NCBI RefSeq assembly: GCF_014650695.1
Contig: NZ_BMVL01000006.1
Span: 62,001 to 126,000 of the forward strand
Reading direction: 5' to 3'
Origin: Streptomyces avidinii
GTDB taxonomy: Bacteria; Actinomycetota; Actinomycetes; Streptomycetales; Streptomycetaceae
DNA length: 64,000 bases
The translations under genes and the position numbers were made by a program. Below are positions 1-8,239 of this stretch, piece after piece. The notes under the pieces were generated by a model, which worked only from the letters and a program-made list of their open reading frames with translations, was not told the origin of the DNA and did not search any database. Positions within the stretch are counted from its first letter, which is position 1. Every line of letters begins with the position of its first letter.

Positions 1-798
1 GCCCGCCTCGGCGCGCGCCTGCTGCCACTTGGTGACCTGGGCGACGCGGTCGGCCCCGAGGACGGTCACGGCGCGCTGGACGGTGAAGTCGGTGTCGTCC
101 GGGTCGGCCAGGCGCAGGCCCACGCTCTGCCCGGTGTCCGCGTGGGCGATCCCGTCGAGGGTGTCGGACAGCACCCAGCCGATGCCGGGGCTGCCGCCCG
201 GGTGGTAGCGGGGCTCGGCCACCTCGGCGATCCCGGTCACCCGCAGTGTGTGCGGGGCGCCGTCCGGGCCGGTGACCCGGATCGTGTCGCCCGGTTCCGC
301 CCAGAGGGCCCGCGCGACCGAGGCTTCCAGTACGACGGAGCCGTTCCCGGCGGCCGCACCGCCCTCCGCCCCGGCGCCCTCTCCGGCGTCCGCGCTGCTC
401 CCGGCCTCGTCGGGGCCGGTGAGCCAATTGCCCGTGGTGACGAGCGGCCGCCCGGTCTCCGGGGGCGTCGCCCCGGCCGCACGTAGCGTCACTCCGACCC
501 GGGCGCCGCGCGACTCGACCGTCGTCGCCGCAGTGCGGTAGGGCCCCGAGAGGGCGGCGACCCCCTCGACGCGGGACAGGGCGGCCATGTCCGCCCCGGC
601 GCGGGTGTGCAGCCAGATGTGCGCGCCGTGGGACTGGTTGAAGACGCGCTGCCAAGGGTTCGCGGCGTAGCTGAACAGTGCGCCGGCGAGCAGGAGCGAG
701 GCGATGATCCCGGCGCTGGCCAGCACGACGAAGAGGGCTTCGCCGCGGTGTGCGCGGAAGTCGGCGTGTGCCCAGCGCAAGGTGGCCCGCACGGTCAC
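1..798 (-). CDS. FtsX-like ABC transporter permease (partial, C-terminus beyond window)
   Basis: Membrane subunit of a MacB/LolD-type ABC transporter. The reading frame stays open from the GTG at 798 to the window edge (266 codons). A hydrophobic segment lies about 20 residues from the start (FVVLASAGIIASLLLAGALF), followed by a long extracytoplasmic stretch, as in FtsX/MacB permeases. The GTG start overlaps the TGA stop of the upstream ATPase gene (GTGA), so the two are translationally coupled. A second GTG at 792 is an alternative start. The substrate is unknown. The PadR-ATPase-permease order is typical of drug or cell-envelope efflux systems controlled by a PadR repressor. Confidence 0.85.
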   Translation of the reverse strand, partial: MTVRATLRWAHADFRAHRGEALFVVLASAGIIASLLLAGALFSYAANPWQRVFNQSHGAHIWLHTRAGADMAALSRVEGVAALSGPYRTAATTVESRGARVGVTLRAAGATPPETGRPLVTTGNWLTGPDEAGSSADAGEGAGAEGGAAAGNGSVVLEASVARALWAEPGDTIRVTGPDGAPHTLRVTGIAEVAEPRYHPGGSPGIGWVLSDTLDGIAHADTGQSVGLRLADPDDTDFTVQRAVTVLGADRVAQVTKWQQARAEAG

Positions 799-1577
799 CG
801 CTTCGGTTCCGGTTCCAGGTCCAGTACGCCCGAGACGCCTCTGGCGGGCGGGCGGTGTCCGCCGCCGAGGTGGGCGTCGTCGGCTATTCGTCCGTCGAAG
901 AAGCTGATGACGCGGTCGGCGGCGCTGGCCATCCGGGCGTCGTGGGTGACCATCATGATCGTCTGGCCGCGCTGGTGGAAGCGGGAGAGCAACCGCAGCA
1001 CTTCGCGGGTGCCCTTGCTGTCGAGACTGCCGGCCGGTTCGTCCGCGAGCAGCAGGGCGGGGTGGTTGACCAGCGCTCGGGCGAGCGCGACGCGCTGCTG
1101 TTCGCCGCCGGACAGTTCGCCGGGCATGGACCGTTCGCGGCCTTCGAGGCCGAGGTCGGCGAGCAGCTCGGCGCGGGATGCGCGGGCGGCCTTCGGGGAG
1201 GCTCCGGCGAGCAGGGCGGGCAGTTCGACGTTGTCGGCGACGGTGAGGTTGGAAACCAGGTTGAAGAACTGGAAGACGACGCCGATGCTGCGCCGCCGCA
1301 GGACTGCCCAGCGGGCCTCGCGGTACGCGTCGACGCGCTCGCCCCCGAGCCACAGCTTCCCGCTGTCGGGCCGCTGGAGGCCGCCTATCAGGTGCAGCAG
1401 CGTGGACTTTCCGGCTCCGGACGGTCCGGTGACGGCGACGAACTCGCCCGGCTGGACAGACAGGTCCACCCCGCGTACGGCGTGCACCGGTACGCCTTCG
1501 CCGTGGTGCGTCTTGGTCAGGCCCTCGGCCCGCACTATGGGCTCGCCGGGAGCGATGGTGGTGGCGTCGTCGCTCAT
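795..1577 (-). CDS. ABC transporter ATP-binding protein (MacB/LolD-like)
   Basis: 260-residue nucleotide-binding subunit that should power the FtsX-like permease encoded just downstream. Visible motifs in order are Walker A (GPSGAGKS), Q-loop (VFQFFN), signature LSGGEQQR and Walker B (LLLADEPAGSLD), then the H-loop (VTHDARMA). This arrangement and the length are typical of the LolD/MacB/FtsE branch. Its start overlaps the stop of the PadR gene by ATGA and its stop overlaps the permease start, so the three genes form one coupled unit. The substrate cannot be read from the sequence. Confidence 0.95.
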   Translation of the reverse strand: MSDDATTIAPGEPIVRAEGLTKTHHGEGVPVHAVRGVDLSVQPGEFVAVTGPSGAGKSTLLHLIGGLQRPDSGKLWLGGERVDAYREARWAVLRRRSIGVVFQFFNLVSNLTVADNVELPALLAGASPKAARASRAELLADLGLEGRERSMPGELSGGEQQRVALARALVNHPALLLADEPAGSLDSKGTREVLRLLSRFHQRGQTIMMVTHDARMASAADRVISFFDGRIADDAHLGGGHRPPARGVSGVLDLEPEPKR

Positions 1578-2080
1578 TCCAGCTCCTCCTGGCAGCGTTC
1601 CAGCCAGTCGAGGTCGGCCTGCAGGTGCAGCATGGCGCCCTCGATCAGCAGTTGGGAGATCTTGTTGTCGCGGTCCTCCGCCGCGGCCAGCTTGGACAGG
1701 TCCCGCATGGTGTTGAGGTACTGACGCCGCTGCTTGTTGATCAGTGCGACCGGATCGGCCAGACCCGACTGCGGTGCGAGGGCGAGCTTCATGAAGAACT
1801 CGTCCCGTACCCGGGGCTCCTCGGCGGTTTCCTCGAACCAGGCCTGCACGGCCTCGCGCCCTGCGTCCGTCAGCCTGTACGTGCGCTTGTTGGGCCGTCC
1901 CGACTGCTCGACGTCCTCGCCCTCGATCAGGCCGCTCTTCTCCAGCCGGCCGAGGGTGACGTAGATCTGGCCGACGTTGGGCTGAGGGTACGCGGCGCCC
2001 AGGAGCTTCTCAAGGTCCTGCTTCAGCTCGTAACCGTGCGCAGGGCTACGGGTGAGGAGCGCAAGGAGCGCCAGCCGCAC
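1574..2080 (-). CDS. PadR family transcriptional regulator
   Basis: 168-residue PadR-type winged-helix repressor. The N-terminus (LALLALLTRSPAHGYELKQ) is the canonical PadR opening, followed by the wing with GQIYVTLGRLEKSGLIEG, and a C-terminal helical region (Vir_C type) for dimerisation. A GTG start is used, preceded by a strong GGAGG-like ribosome site. It is the first gene of a coupled operon with the ABC ATPase and permease, so it most likely autoregulates and controls that exporter. PadR proteins often respond directly to the exported compound. Confidence 0.93.
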   Translation of the reverse strand: MRLALLALLTRSPAHGYELKQDLEKLLGAAYPQPNVGQIYVTLGRLEKSGLIEGEDVEQSGRPNKRTYRLTDAGREAVQAWFEETAEEPRVRDEFFMKLALAPQSGLADPVALINKQRRQYLNTMRDLSKLAAAEDRDNKISQLLIEGAMLHLQADLDWLERCQEELE

Positions 2081-2248
2081 TCGCTCCCCCTCCTTCCCGC
2101 TCCGTAGTCAACGGTTCACTCGACAGCGGGCCGAGTTGCGCCGCCGTCCGTCTCGTCTGCCTGGACGTCTAGTATCGCCCATGCCTAACGGGTATATATA
2201 GGCCACGATGGTCGGCGGCGCAGCCGGATCGTGCACTGGGAGGAATCT
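2081..2248. promoter_or_regulatory. divergent promoter region, PadR operon / solute-binding protein
   Basis: Short region between divergent genes. It contains an AT-rich TATATATA block (2193-2200), striking in this GC-rich setting, flanked by a short CCTA...TAGG inverted element (2184-2202). It is a plausible -10 region or regulator target, but I cannot assign it to one direction. Confidence 0.35.
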
Positions 2249-3544
2249 ATGCGGTGGATGCGTGCCGCGGGTAGAGCTCTCCTGGTCGGGGCGGTCGTAC
2301 TGGCGGGTTACACCGGTTTCGGCGTCCGGGCCGACGCGGGAGCGACCTCCGGGGCATTCGGGACGGCTTCCGGGGACCGCGGGCCCCTGTCGCTCGTGAC
2401 GGCGGGCGATCTGACGGATTACCTCCCCCCGCTCCTCGACGACTGGAACGAGGCGCATCCCGACGAGCGGGTCACGCTCGTCGAGCTGCCCGACTCCGCG
2501 GACGAGACCCGGGCCCAGATGATCAGCGAACTGCGATCGGGCCGCGACCGGTTCGACGTGCTGAACATCGACGTCGCCTGGACGTCCGAGTTCGCCGCGG
2601 CCGGGTTGATCTCCCCCCTCCCCCGTGACCGCTTCCCGCTGGACGCCTTCCTGCGTCCGGTCGTCGACACCGCGACCTTCGAGGGCCGGCTGTACGCGGT
2701 CCCGTACGTCACCAACGCGGGCCTGCTGTACTACCGCAAGGACATCCTGGACCGGGCGGGCGAGGAGCCGCCGCGCACCTGGTCCGATCTGGTGCGCCAG
2801 GCGCGCACGATCGCCCCGCAGTACGGGCTGGACGGTTACGCCGGCCAGTTCCTGCCGTACGAGGGGCTCACCGTCAACGTCACGGAGGCCGTGCACTCGG
2901 CCGGCGGTTCGGTCCTGCGCGACGACGGTGCCCGCGTGAGCGTGGACTCCGACGCGGCGCGCGCCGGGCTGCGGTTCCTCGCGGACGGCGTTCGGGACGG
3001 CTGGATCTCCCGCGAGGCGCTCGGTTACAAGGAGGAGGAGTCGCGGCAGGCCTTCCAGGACGGCCGGCTGCTCTTCCTGCGGAACTGGCCCTACGTGTAC
3101 GCGGACGCCAGCGCGGAGGGATCGAAGATCGCGGGCCGGTTCGGCGCCGTGCCGCTGCCCGGACCCGACGGGCCCGGCACCAGTGTGCTGGGCGGCTCCA
3201 ACCTGGCCGTGAGCAGCCATGCGCGGCATCCGGCCTCGGCGGCGGACCTGATCTCGTACCTCACCAGTGAACGGGTCCAGCGGCAGGTGCTCACCAAGGG
3301 CTCGCTGCCGCCGGTGCGCGCCGCGCTGTACGAGGATCCCGAGCTGGTCCGCGCGTATCCGTACCTGCCCACGCTCCGCCAGAGCCTGCTGTCGGCGGTG
3401 CCCCGCCCCAAGAGTCCGCGCTACGACCAGGTGAGCCTGGCGGTGCAGGCGGTGGCGCAGGACGTGATGGCGTTGCGCCAGACGCCCGAGGAGGCGACGG
3501 CGCGGCTCGCGCGCGAGCTCGGGGCCATTTCCCGCAGGGGCTGA
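2249..3544 (+). CDS. extracellular solute-binding protein (sugar ABC transporter type), no cognate permease
   Basis: 431-residue secreted binding protein of the carbohydrate (family 1, MalE/ThuE-like) class. A basic N-terminus and hydrophobic stretch (RALLVGAVVLAGYTGFG) form a signal peptide, but there is no lipobox cysteine, unusual for a Gram-positive binding protein. Family features include DVLNIDVAWTSEFAAAGLI, AVPYVTNAGLLYYRKDIL and the C-terminal SNLAVSSHARHP. The ATG at 2249 is chosen over a GTG at 2231 because GGGAGGA lies 6 nt before it. No permease is adjacent. It may serve the downstream alpha-glucoside permeases or be an orphan receptor. Confidence 0.9.
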   Translation: MRWMRAAGRALLVGAVVLAGYTGFGVRADAGATSGAFGTASGDRGPLSLVTAGDLTDYLPPLLDDWNEAHPDERVTLVELPDSADETRAQMISELRSGRDRFDVLNIDVAWTSEFAAAGLISPLPRDRFPLDAFLRPVVDTATFEGRLYAVPYVTNAGLLYYRKDILDRAGEEPPRTWSDLVRQARTIAPQYGLDGYAGQFLPYEGLTVNVTEAVHSAGGSVLRDDGARVSVDSDAARAGLRFLADGVRDGWISREALGYKEEESRQAFQDGRLLFLRNWPYVYADASAEGSKIAGRFGAVPLPGPDGPGTSVLGGSNLAVSSHARHPASAADLISYLTSERVQRQVLTKGSLPPVRAALYEDPELVRAYPYLPTLRQSLLSAVPRPKSPRYDQVSLAVQAVAQDVMALRQTPEEATARLARELGAISRRG

Positions 3545-3579
3545 GCGTACTGCGCGTCCCTCCATTTCTGCACCCCCTC

Positions 3580-3614
3580 AAGGGCCTCTACTTACATGTT
3601 AAGTAGAGGCCCTT
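3580..3614 (+). terminator. intrinsic terminator after solute-binding protein gene
   Basis: A perfect 15-bp stem (left arm 3580-3594, right arm 3600-3614) encloses a 5-nt loop and is followed by a pyrimidine-rich tail. It lies 36 bp past the stop codon. The loop and right arm contain CATGTTAAGTAG, the exact reverse complement of a 12-mer in the next promoter. Confidence 0.85.
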
Positions 3615-3677
3615 CTTCGTGCACCGGGATGTTTCCGTACAAAACACCCCAGCTTTCCACTGTTTCTGGACACATCG

Positions 3678-3709
3678 TTGACACCTTCCAGTCGCTGCTA
3701 CTTAACATG
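3678..3709 (+). promoter_or_regulatory. candidate promoter and operator of the alpha-glucoside operon
   Basis: A consensus TTGACA -35 (3678-3683) is followed after 17 bp by a T/A-rich -10 region that overlaps CTACTTAACATG (3698-3709) and then GCATGCATAA. The 12-mer recurs inverted in the upstream terminator. Its overlap with the -10 suggests a repressor site, but no local LacI/GntR regulator is present. Confidence 0.5.
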
Positions 3710-3769
3710 CATGCATAACAGCGCACCGATCAGGAGCGCTCTCGCATTCAGCAGACAGGTCGACGCGAG

Positions 3770-5452
3770 ATGCTCAGCACCCTTCCGGCCGACACCGGCC
3801 ACCCCTCCCGGACCGCCCCCGCACCCGCGCCCTGGTGGCGTGACGCGGTGATCTACCAGGTCTACGTCCGCAGCTTCCTCGACAGCACCGGGGACGGCAT
3901 CGGCGACCTGGCCGGCGTCCGGGCCGGACTGCCCTACCTGCGCAAGCTCGGTGTCGACGGCATCTGGCTCAGCCCGTTCTACCCGTCGCCGCAGCACGAC
4001 CACGGATACGACGTGGCCGACTACTGCGGTGTCGACCCGGTCTACGGCGACCTCGCCGAGTTCGACCGGTTGGTGGCCGACGCCCGCCGCCTCGGGCTCA
4101 GGCTGCTGCTCGACATCGTCCCCAACCACTGCTCCAGCGAGCACCCGTGGTTCCGGGACGCGCTCGCCGCGGAGCCCGGAAGCCCGGCACGCTCGCGCTT
4201 CCACTTCGCACCCGGCCGCGGCGCGGACGGGGCGGAGCCGCCCAACAACTGGCACGCCATGTTCGGCGGTCCCGCCTGGAGCCGGACCACCGAGCCCGAC
4301 GGCACCCCCGGCGAGTGGTACCTGCACCTCTTCACTCCGGAGCAGCCGGACCTGAACTGGCGCGACCCCGCCGTCGGCGACGACTTCGAGCAGGTGCTGC
4401 GCTTCTGGCTGGACCGCGGGGTCGACGGCTTTCGCATCGATGTCGCCGCCGGACTGTTCAAGCACCCCGCGCTGCCCGACTCGGACGATCCCGCAGCCGA
4501 CGAGCGGGCCCGCGACGCCGTCAACCAGCTCGCCTGGAACCGGCCCGAGGTCCACGACGTGTGGCGGCGCTGGCGCGCGGTCTGCGAGGAGTACACCGCC
4601 CGGGACGGCCACGAGCGGCTGCTGGTCGGCGAGGTGTCCGTACCCACCGCACGCGAGCACGCCGAGTACGTCCGCCCCGACGAACTGCACCAGGCGTTCT
4701 TCTTCGACCTGCTCAGCGCGCCCTGGGATGCCGACGCCTTCCGCTCGACGATCACCGAGGCGATACGCGACATCGCCGGGACCGGCTCCACGGTCACCTG
4801 GGTCCTCAACAACCACGACCAGGTCCGCACGGTGACCCGCTACGCGGGCGAGCCCGGAGTCGAAGGCAGTGGACTGGGCGCCGCCCGCGCCCGCGCCGCG
4901 GCCCTCCTGATGCTCGCGCTGCCTGGCGCCGCCTACGTCTACCAGGGCGAGGAACTGGGCCTGCCCGAGGTCCTCGACCTGCCCGACGAGGTGCTCACCG
5001 ACCCGATCTTCCTCCGCACGGGCAGCCGCAAGCACGTGCGGGACGGCTGCCGCGTGCCGCTCCCCTGGTCCGGGCACGCCTCACCGTTCGGATTCACCCG
5101 GGATGCGGGCGGCGCCAAGCCGTGGCTGCCTCAGCCCGAGTGGTTCGCCGAGCACGCCACCGACCGCGCCCTGGCCGACACCCGTTCCTTCTGGCACCTC
5201 TACCGCGACGGTCTCCAGCTGCGGCGCACCCTGCCGCAACTCGGTGACGGCGCCCTGCGCTGGCTGGACGCGCCGCCGCAGGTACTGGCCGTCGTCCGCG
5301 GCGACGGTCTGGTCTGCGCGGTGAACTTCGGCTCGGAGCCGGTGCCCGCACCGGTCGCCGGAACTCCGCTGCTCGCCAGCGGCCCGTGCCCCGACGGCGT
5401 ACTCCCCGCGGCGACCGCCGCCTGGTGGACCGCCGAATGCCCGGCCCCCTGA
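3770..5452 (+). CDS. GH13 alpha-glucosidase / oligo-glucosidase
   Basis: 560-residue glycoside hydrolase family 13 enzyme with no signal peptide, so a cytoplasmic alpha-glucosidase acting on imported maltose- or isomaltose-like oligosaccharides. The four conserved GH13 regions are visible: DIVPNHCS (region I), GFRIDVAAG (II, nucleophile Asp), LLVGEVSV (III, acid/base Glu) and VLNNHDQ (IV, transition-state Asp). The start of the barrel reads WWRDAVIYQVYVRSF. It is the first gene of an operon with a binding protein and two permeases, so hydrolysis is coupled to uptake. The ribosome site before the ATG at 3770 is weak. Confidence 0.95.
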   Translation: MLSTLPADTGHPSRTAPAPAPWWRDAVIYQVYVRSFLDSTGDGIGDLAGVRAGLPYLRKLGVDGIWLSPFYPSPQHDHGYDVADYCGVDPVYGDLAEFDRLVADARRLGLRLLLDIVPNHCSSEHPWFRDALAAEPGSPARSRFHFAPGRGADGAEPPNNWHAMFGGPAWSRTTEPDGTPGEWYLHLFTPEQPDLNWRDPAVGDDFEQVLRFWLDRGVDGFRIDVAAGLFKHPALPDSDDPAADERARDAVNQLAWNRPEVHDVWRRWRAVCEEYTARDGHERLLVGEVSVPTAREHAEYVRPDELHQAFFFDLLSAPWDADAFRSTITEAIRDIAGTGSTVTWVLNNHDQVRTVTRYAGEPGVEGSGLGAARARAAALLMLALPGAAYVYQGEELGLPEVLDLPDEVLTDPIFLRTGSRKHVRDGCRVPLPWSGHASPFGFTRDAGGAKPWLPQPEWFAEHATDRALADTRSFWHLYRDGLQLRRTLPQLGDGALRWLDAPPQVLAVVRGDGLVCAVNFGSEPVPAPVAGTPLLASGPCPDGVLPAATAAWWTAECPAP

Positions 5453-5526
5453 CCTGACCTTCCCGTTCCCCCTCCGCACCCCCGTCCTCCCTCCCCGCGC
5501 GCAACCCCTCGACGTAAGGACCTCTC

Positions 5527-6858
5527 ATGCGACGACCCAGCACGACGACCCGGCGGACCGCGGCCACCGCATCGGCGGCCCTCGCTCTCGCCCTCGGTGC
5601 CACGGCCTGCGGCGGCACCACCGGACCCGCGAGCGGCGGTGAACTCAGCGGCCAGACCGTGACCGTGGCAGGCGTCTGGACCGGCAGCGAGCAGCAGAAC
5701 TTCAAGAAGGTGCTGGACGCCTTCACCGAGAAGACCGGTGCCAAGACGGTCTTCGTGCCCTCCGGCGACAACGTCTCCACCTTCGTCGGAAGCAAGATCG
5801 AAGGCGGCAACGCACCCGACGTGGTGATGGTGCCCCAGGTGGGCGTGCTCCAGCAGTTCGCCAAGGAGGGCTGGCTGCTCCCGCTGTCCGAGCAGACCGC
5901 CCGGAGCGCCGGATCCACCCTCGCCCCGGTGTGGCGCAACTACGGCACCGTCGACGGCGCCTACTACGGCCTCTACTTCAAGGCCGCCCACAAGTCCACC
6001 GTCTGGTACGCCCCCGAGGCCTTCGCCCAGGCCGGGGTCAACGAGCCCAAGAGCTACGCCGACATGCTGAAGGCCGGCCGCACCCTCGCCGACTCCGGCC
6101 GCCCCGCCTTCGCGATAGCCGGCGAGGACGGCTGGACCCTGACCGACTGGTTCGAGAACATCTACCTCTCCCAGGCCGGGCCGGAGAAGTACGACCAGCT
6201 CGCGCAGCACCGGATCAAGTGGACCGACGAGAGCGTCGTCAGGGCGCTGACCACCCTCGGAGACCTGTTCAAGGACAAGCAACTCGTCGCCGGCGGTGCC
6301 CAGACGGCTCTCGGGACCGACTTCCCCACGTCCGTCGCGCAGGTCTTCGGCCCCGAGCCCAAGGCGGGCATGGTCTACGAGGGGGACTTCGTCGGTGGTG
6401 TCGCCAAGGACCAGTTCGGCAGGAAGCTCGGGACGGACGCCAAGTTCTTCCCGTTCCCCGCGGTCGACGGGGGCAAGGCGCCGGTCGTCAGCGGCGGCGA
6501 CGCGGCCGTCGTCCTCAAGGACGGCAAGAACGGCAAGGCCGGCATGAAGCTGGTCGAGTACCTGTCCGGCTCCGAGGCCGCCGAGGTCTGGGCGCGGGCG
6601 GGCGGCTTCCTGTCCCCGAACAAGGAGGTCGGCATCGCCGCGTACGGTGACGAGATCACCCGCGGCACCGCCGACTCGCTCATCGCGGCGGGCGACTCCA
6701 TCCGGTTCGACATGTCGGACCAGGCCCCCGCCGCATTCGGCGGTACGAAGGGCGCCGGCGAGTGGAAGCTCCTCCAGGACTTCCTGCGCGACCCGTCGGA
6801 CCCGCAGGGCACGGCCGCGAAGCTCGAGGCGGAGGCCGCCAAGGCCTACGGGAACTGA
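5527..6858 (+). CDS. alpha-glucoside ABC transporter substrate-binding lipoprotein (AglE-like)
   Basis: 443-residue lipoprotein. The N-terminus carries basic residues, a hydrophobic core and the lipobox LGATAC, so it is lipid-anchored at the cell surface. The fold signature is that of carbohydrate family 1 binding proteins (GNAPDVVMVPQVGVLQQFAKEGWLLPL and YYGLYFKAAHKSTVWY). A GTAAGGA ribosome site precedes the ATG. It lies between the alpha-glucosidase and two permeases, as in aglE-F-G operons. No ATPase gene follows. In Streptomyces such importers usually share the multi-system ATPase MsiK encoded elsewhere. Confidence 0.94.
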   Translation: MRRPSTTTRRTAATASAALALALGATACGGTTGPASGGELSGQTVTVAGVWTGSEQQNFKKVLDAFTEKTGAKTVFVPSGDNVSTFVGSKIEGGNAPDVVMVPQVGVLQQFAKEGWLLPLSEQTARSAGSTLAPVWRNYGTVDGAYYGLYFKAAHKSTVWYAPEAFAQAGVNEPKSYADMLKAGRTLADSGRPAFAIAGEDGWTLTDWFENIYLSQAGPEKYDQLAQHRIKWTDESVVRALTTLGDLFKDKQLVAGGAQTALGTDFPTSVAQVFGPEPKAGMVYEGDFVGGVAKDQFGRKLGTDAKFFPFPAVDGGKAPVVSGGDAAVVLKDGKNGKAGMKLVEYLSGSEAAEVWARAGGFLSPNKEVGIAAYGDEITRGTADSLIAAGDSIRFDMSDQAPAAFGGTKGAGEWKLLQDFLRDPSDPQGTAAKLEAEAAKAYGN

Positions 6859-6868
6859 GGGGCCCCGC

Positions 6869-8239
6869 ATGGCTGACACCATGACCGCCCGCGACCGGGC
6901 CCGCGACCGGGCCCGCGCCGGCGCCGCCCGGGCGCCGGCCGACGGCCGACGCCTGGCCCGGCGAAGGAAGCGCCGCCTCGCGGTGGTCTTCGTCCTGCCG
7001 GCCCTGCTGCTGCTCGGCGCGCTGGTCGTCTACCCGGTCCTCTTCTCCTTCGGCCGCAGCCTCTTCGACGCCGATGGCGACCGCTTCGTAGGAGCGGGGA
7101 ACTACGTCGCGATCGTCCAGGACCCGGCCACGCTGAAGGCGATCCGCAACAGCGCCATCTGGGTCGTGGTGGCCCCGACCCTGCTGACCGGGCTCGGGCT
7201 GATGCTCGCCGTGCTCACCGAGAAGGTGCGCTGGGCAACCGCGTTCAAGCTGGTGCTCTTCCTTCCGATGGCCGTGTCCTTCCTCGCCGCGGGCATCATC
7301 TTCCGGCTCGCCTACGAACAGGACCCGGACCGGGGCGTACTCAACGCCGCAGTCGTCGGCGTCCACGACAGCTTCGGGGACGCTGCCGCCTATCCGACGG
7401 CCCGGGCCCGGGAGGGCCAGGGGCTGACGGGCAGCGCGGGAGGCCCGTACAGCACCGAGGGGACCGTGCGCCCCGGCCGCTCGGTCAGTCTCGGCCTGAT
7501 CGGTGTGGCACCGGACGCGGTACCCGCCGCAGCCAAGGCCGCGGCTGCCGCGGCACCCGCAACGGACGGGATCGGGGGCGTCGTCTACCTCGACTTCGCC
7601 CCCGGAGGCGCCGGAGTACCGGGGCGCATCGACGCCGGCGAGAACGGACTGCCCGGCATGACCGTCGAGGCCGTACGGGACGGCCGGGTGGCCGCCAGCA
7701 CCGTCTCGGCCGACGACGGGTCCTTCCGCCTCACCGGGCTCGCCGACGGCGACTACACCGTCAGGCTGCCCGCGGCCAACTTCGCGGCCCCGTACCAGGG
7801 GGTGAACTGGCTCGGTCCGGCGCTGGTCACACCGGCCATCATCGGCGCCTACCTGTGGGTGTGGACCGGCTTCGCGATGGTCCTGATCGGTGCCGGCCTC
7901 GCGGCCATCCCCCGGGACGCGCTGGAGGCGGCGCGCATGGACGGGGCCTCCGAGGGCCAGATCTTCCGCAAGATCACCGTGCCCCTCCTCTCCCCGGTGC
8001 TCACCGTCGTCTTCGTGACCCTGGTGATCAACGTGATGAAGGTCTTCGACCTCGTCTACATCATCGCGCCGGGGCCGGTCCAGGAAGAGGCGAACGTGCT
8101 GGCCACCCGCATGTGGCTGGTGTCCTTCGGCGGCGGCAACGACCAGGGGCTCGGCAGCGCGCTCAGCGTGGTGCTCCTCCTGCTCGTCGTCCCGGCGATG
8201 GTCTTCAACATCCGGCGCTTCCGAAGGAGTGGAGCATGA
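6869..8239 (+). CDS. alpha-glucoside ABC permease with inserted extracytoplasmic SdrD/CarboxypepD-like domain (AglF-like)
   Basis: 456-residue MalF-type permease. The first transmembrane segment follows a long arginine-rich N-terminus (about residues 37-60). The EAA loop reads DALEAARMDGASEGQIFRKITVPL. Unusually, about 150 residues (roughly 163-312) are inserted between transmembrane segments. They are Ala/Gly-rich and include a beta-sandwich-like segment (VVYLDFAPGG, ENGLPGMTVEAV, DDGSFRLTGLADGDYTVRLP) typical of SdrD B or carboxypeptidase-regulatory repeats. The position suggests an extracytoplasmic docking domain like MalF-P2, though with an unrelated fold. ATG 6869 is chosen because it follows the binding-protein stop directly. 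Its stop overlaps the next start by ATGA. Confidence 0.93.
   Translation: MADTMTARDRARDRARAGAARAPADGRRLARRRKRRLAVVFVLPALLLLGALVVYPVLFSFGRSLFDADGDRFVGAGNYVAIVQDPATLKAIRNSAIWVVVAPTLLTGLGLMLAVLTEKVRWATAFKLVLFLPMAVSFLAAGIIFRLAYEQDPDRGVLNAAVVGVHDSFGDAAAYPTARAREGQGLTGSAGGPYSTEGTVRPGRSVSLGLIGVAPDAVPAAAKAAAAAAPATDGIGGVVYLDFAPGGAGVPGRIDAGENGLPGMTVEAVRDGRVAASTVSADDGSFRLTGLADGDYTVRLPAANFAAPYQGVNWLGPALVTPAIIGAYLWVWTGFAMVLIGAGLAAIPRDALEAARMDGASEGQIFRKITVPLLSPVLTVVFVTLVINVMKVFDLVYIIAPGPVQEEANVLATRMWLVSFGGGNDQGLGSALSVVLLLLVVPAMVFNIRRFRRSGA

Noticed and set aside
2108..3565. 485-codon minus-strand open frame opposite the solute-binding protein
   Set aside because: Antisense shadow typical of GC-rich coding DNA. 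Gly/Arg-rich translation without domains, while the plus strand encodes a clear binding protein with ribosome site.
3698..5077. 459-codon minus-strand frame opposite the GH13 gene
   Set aside because: Shadow of the alpha-glucosidase, which has all four catalytic regions on the plus strand.
5200..6882. 560-codon minus-strand frame
   Set aside because: Spans two plus-strand genes and their intergenic region, with low-complexity translation, so a shadow frame.
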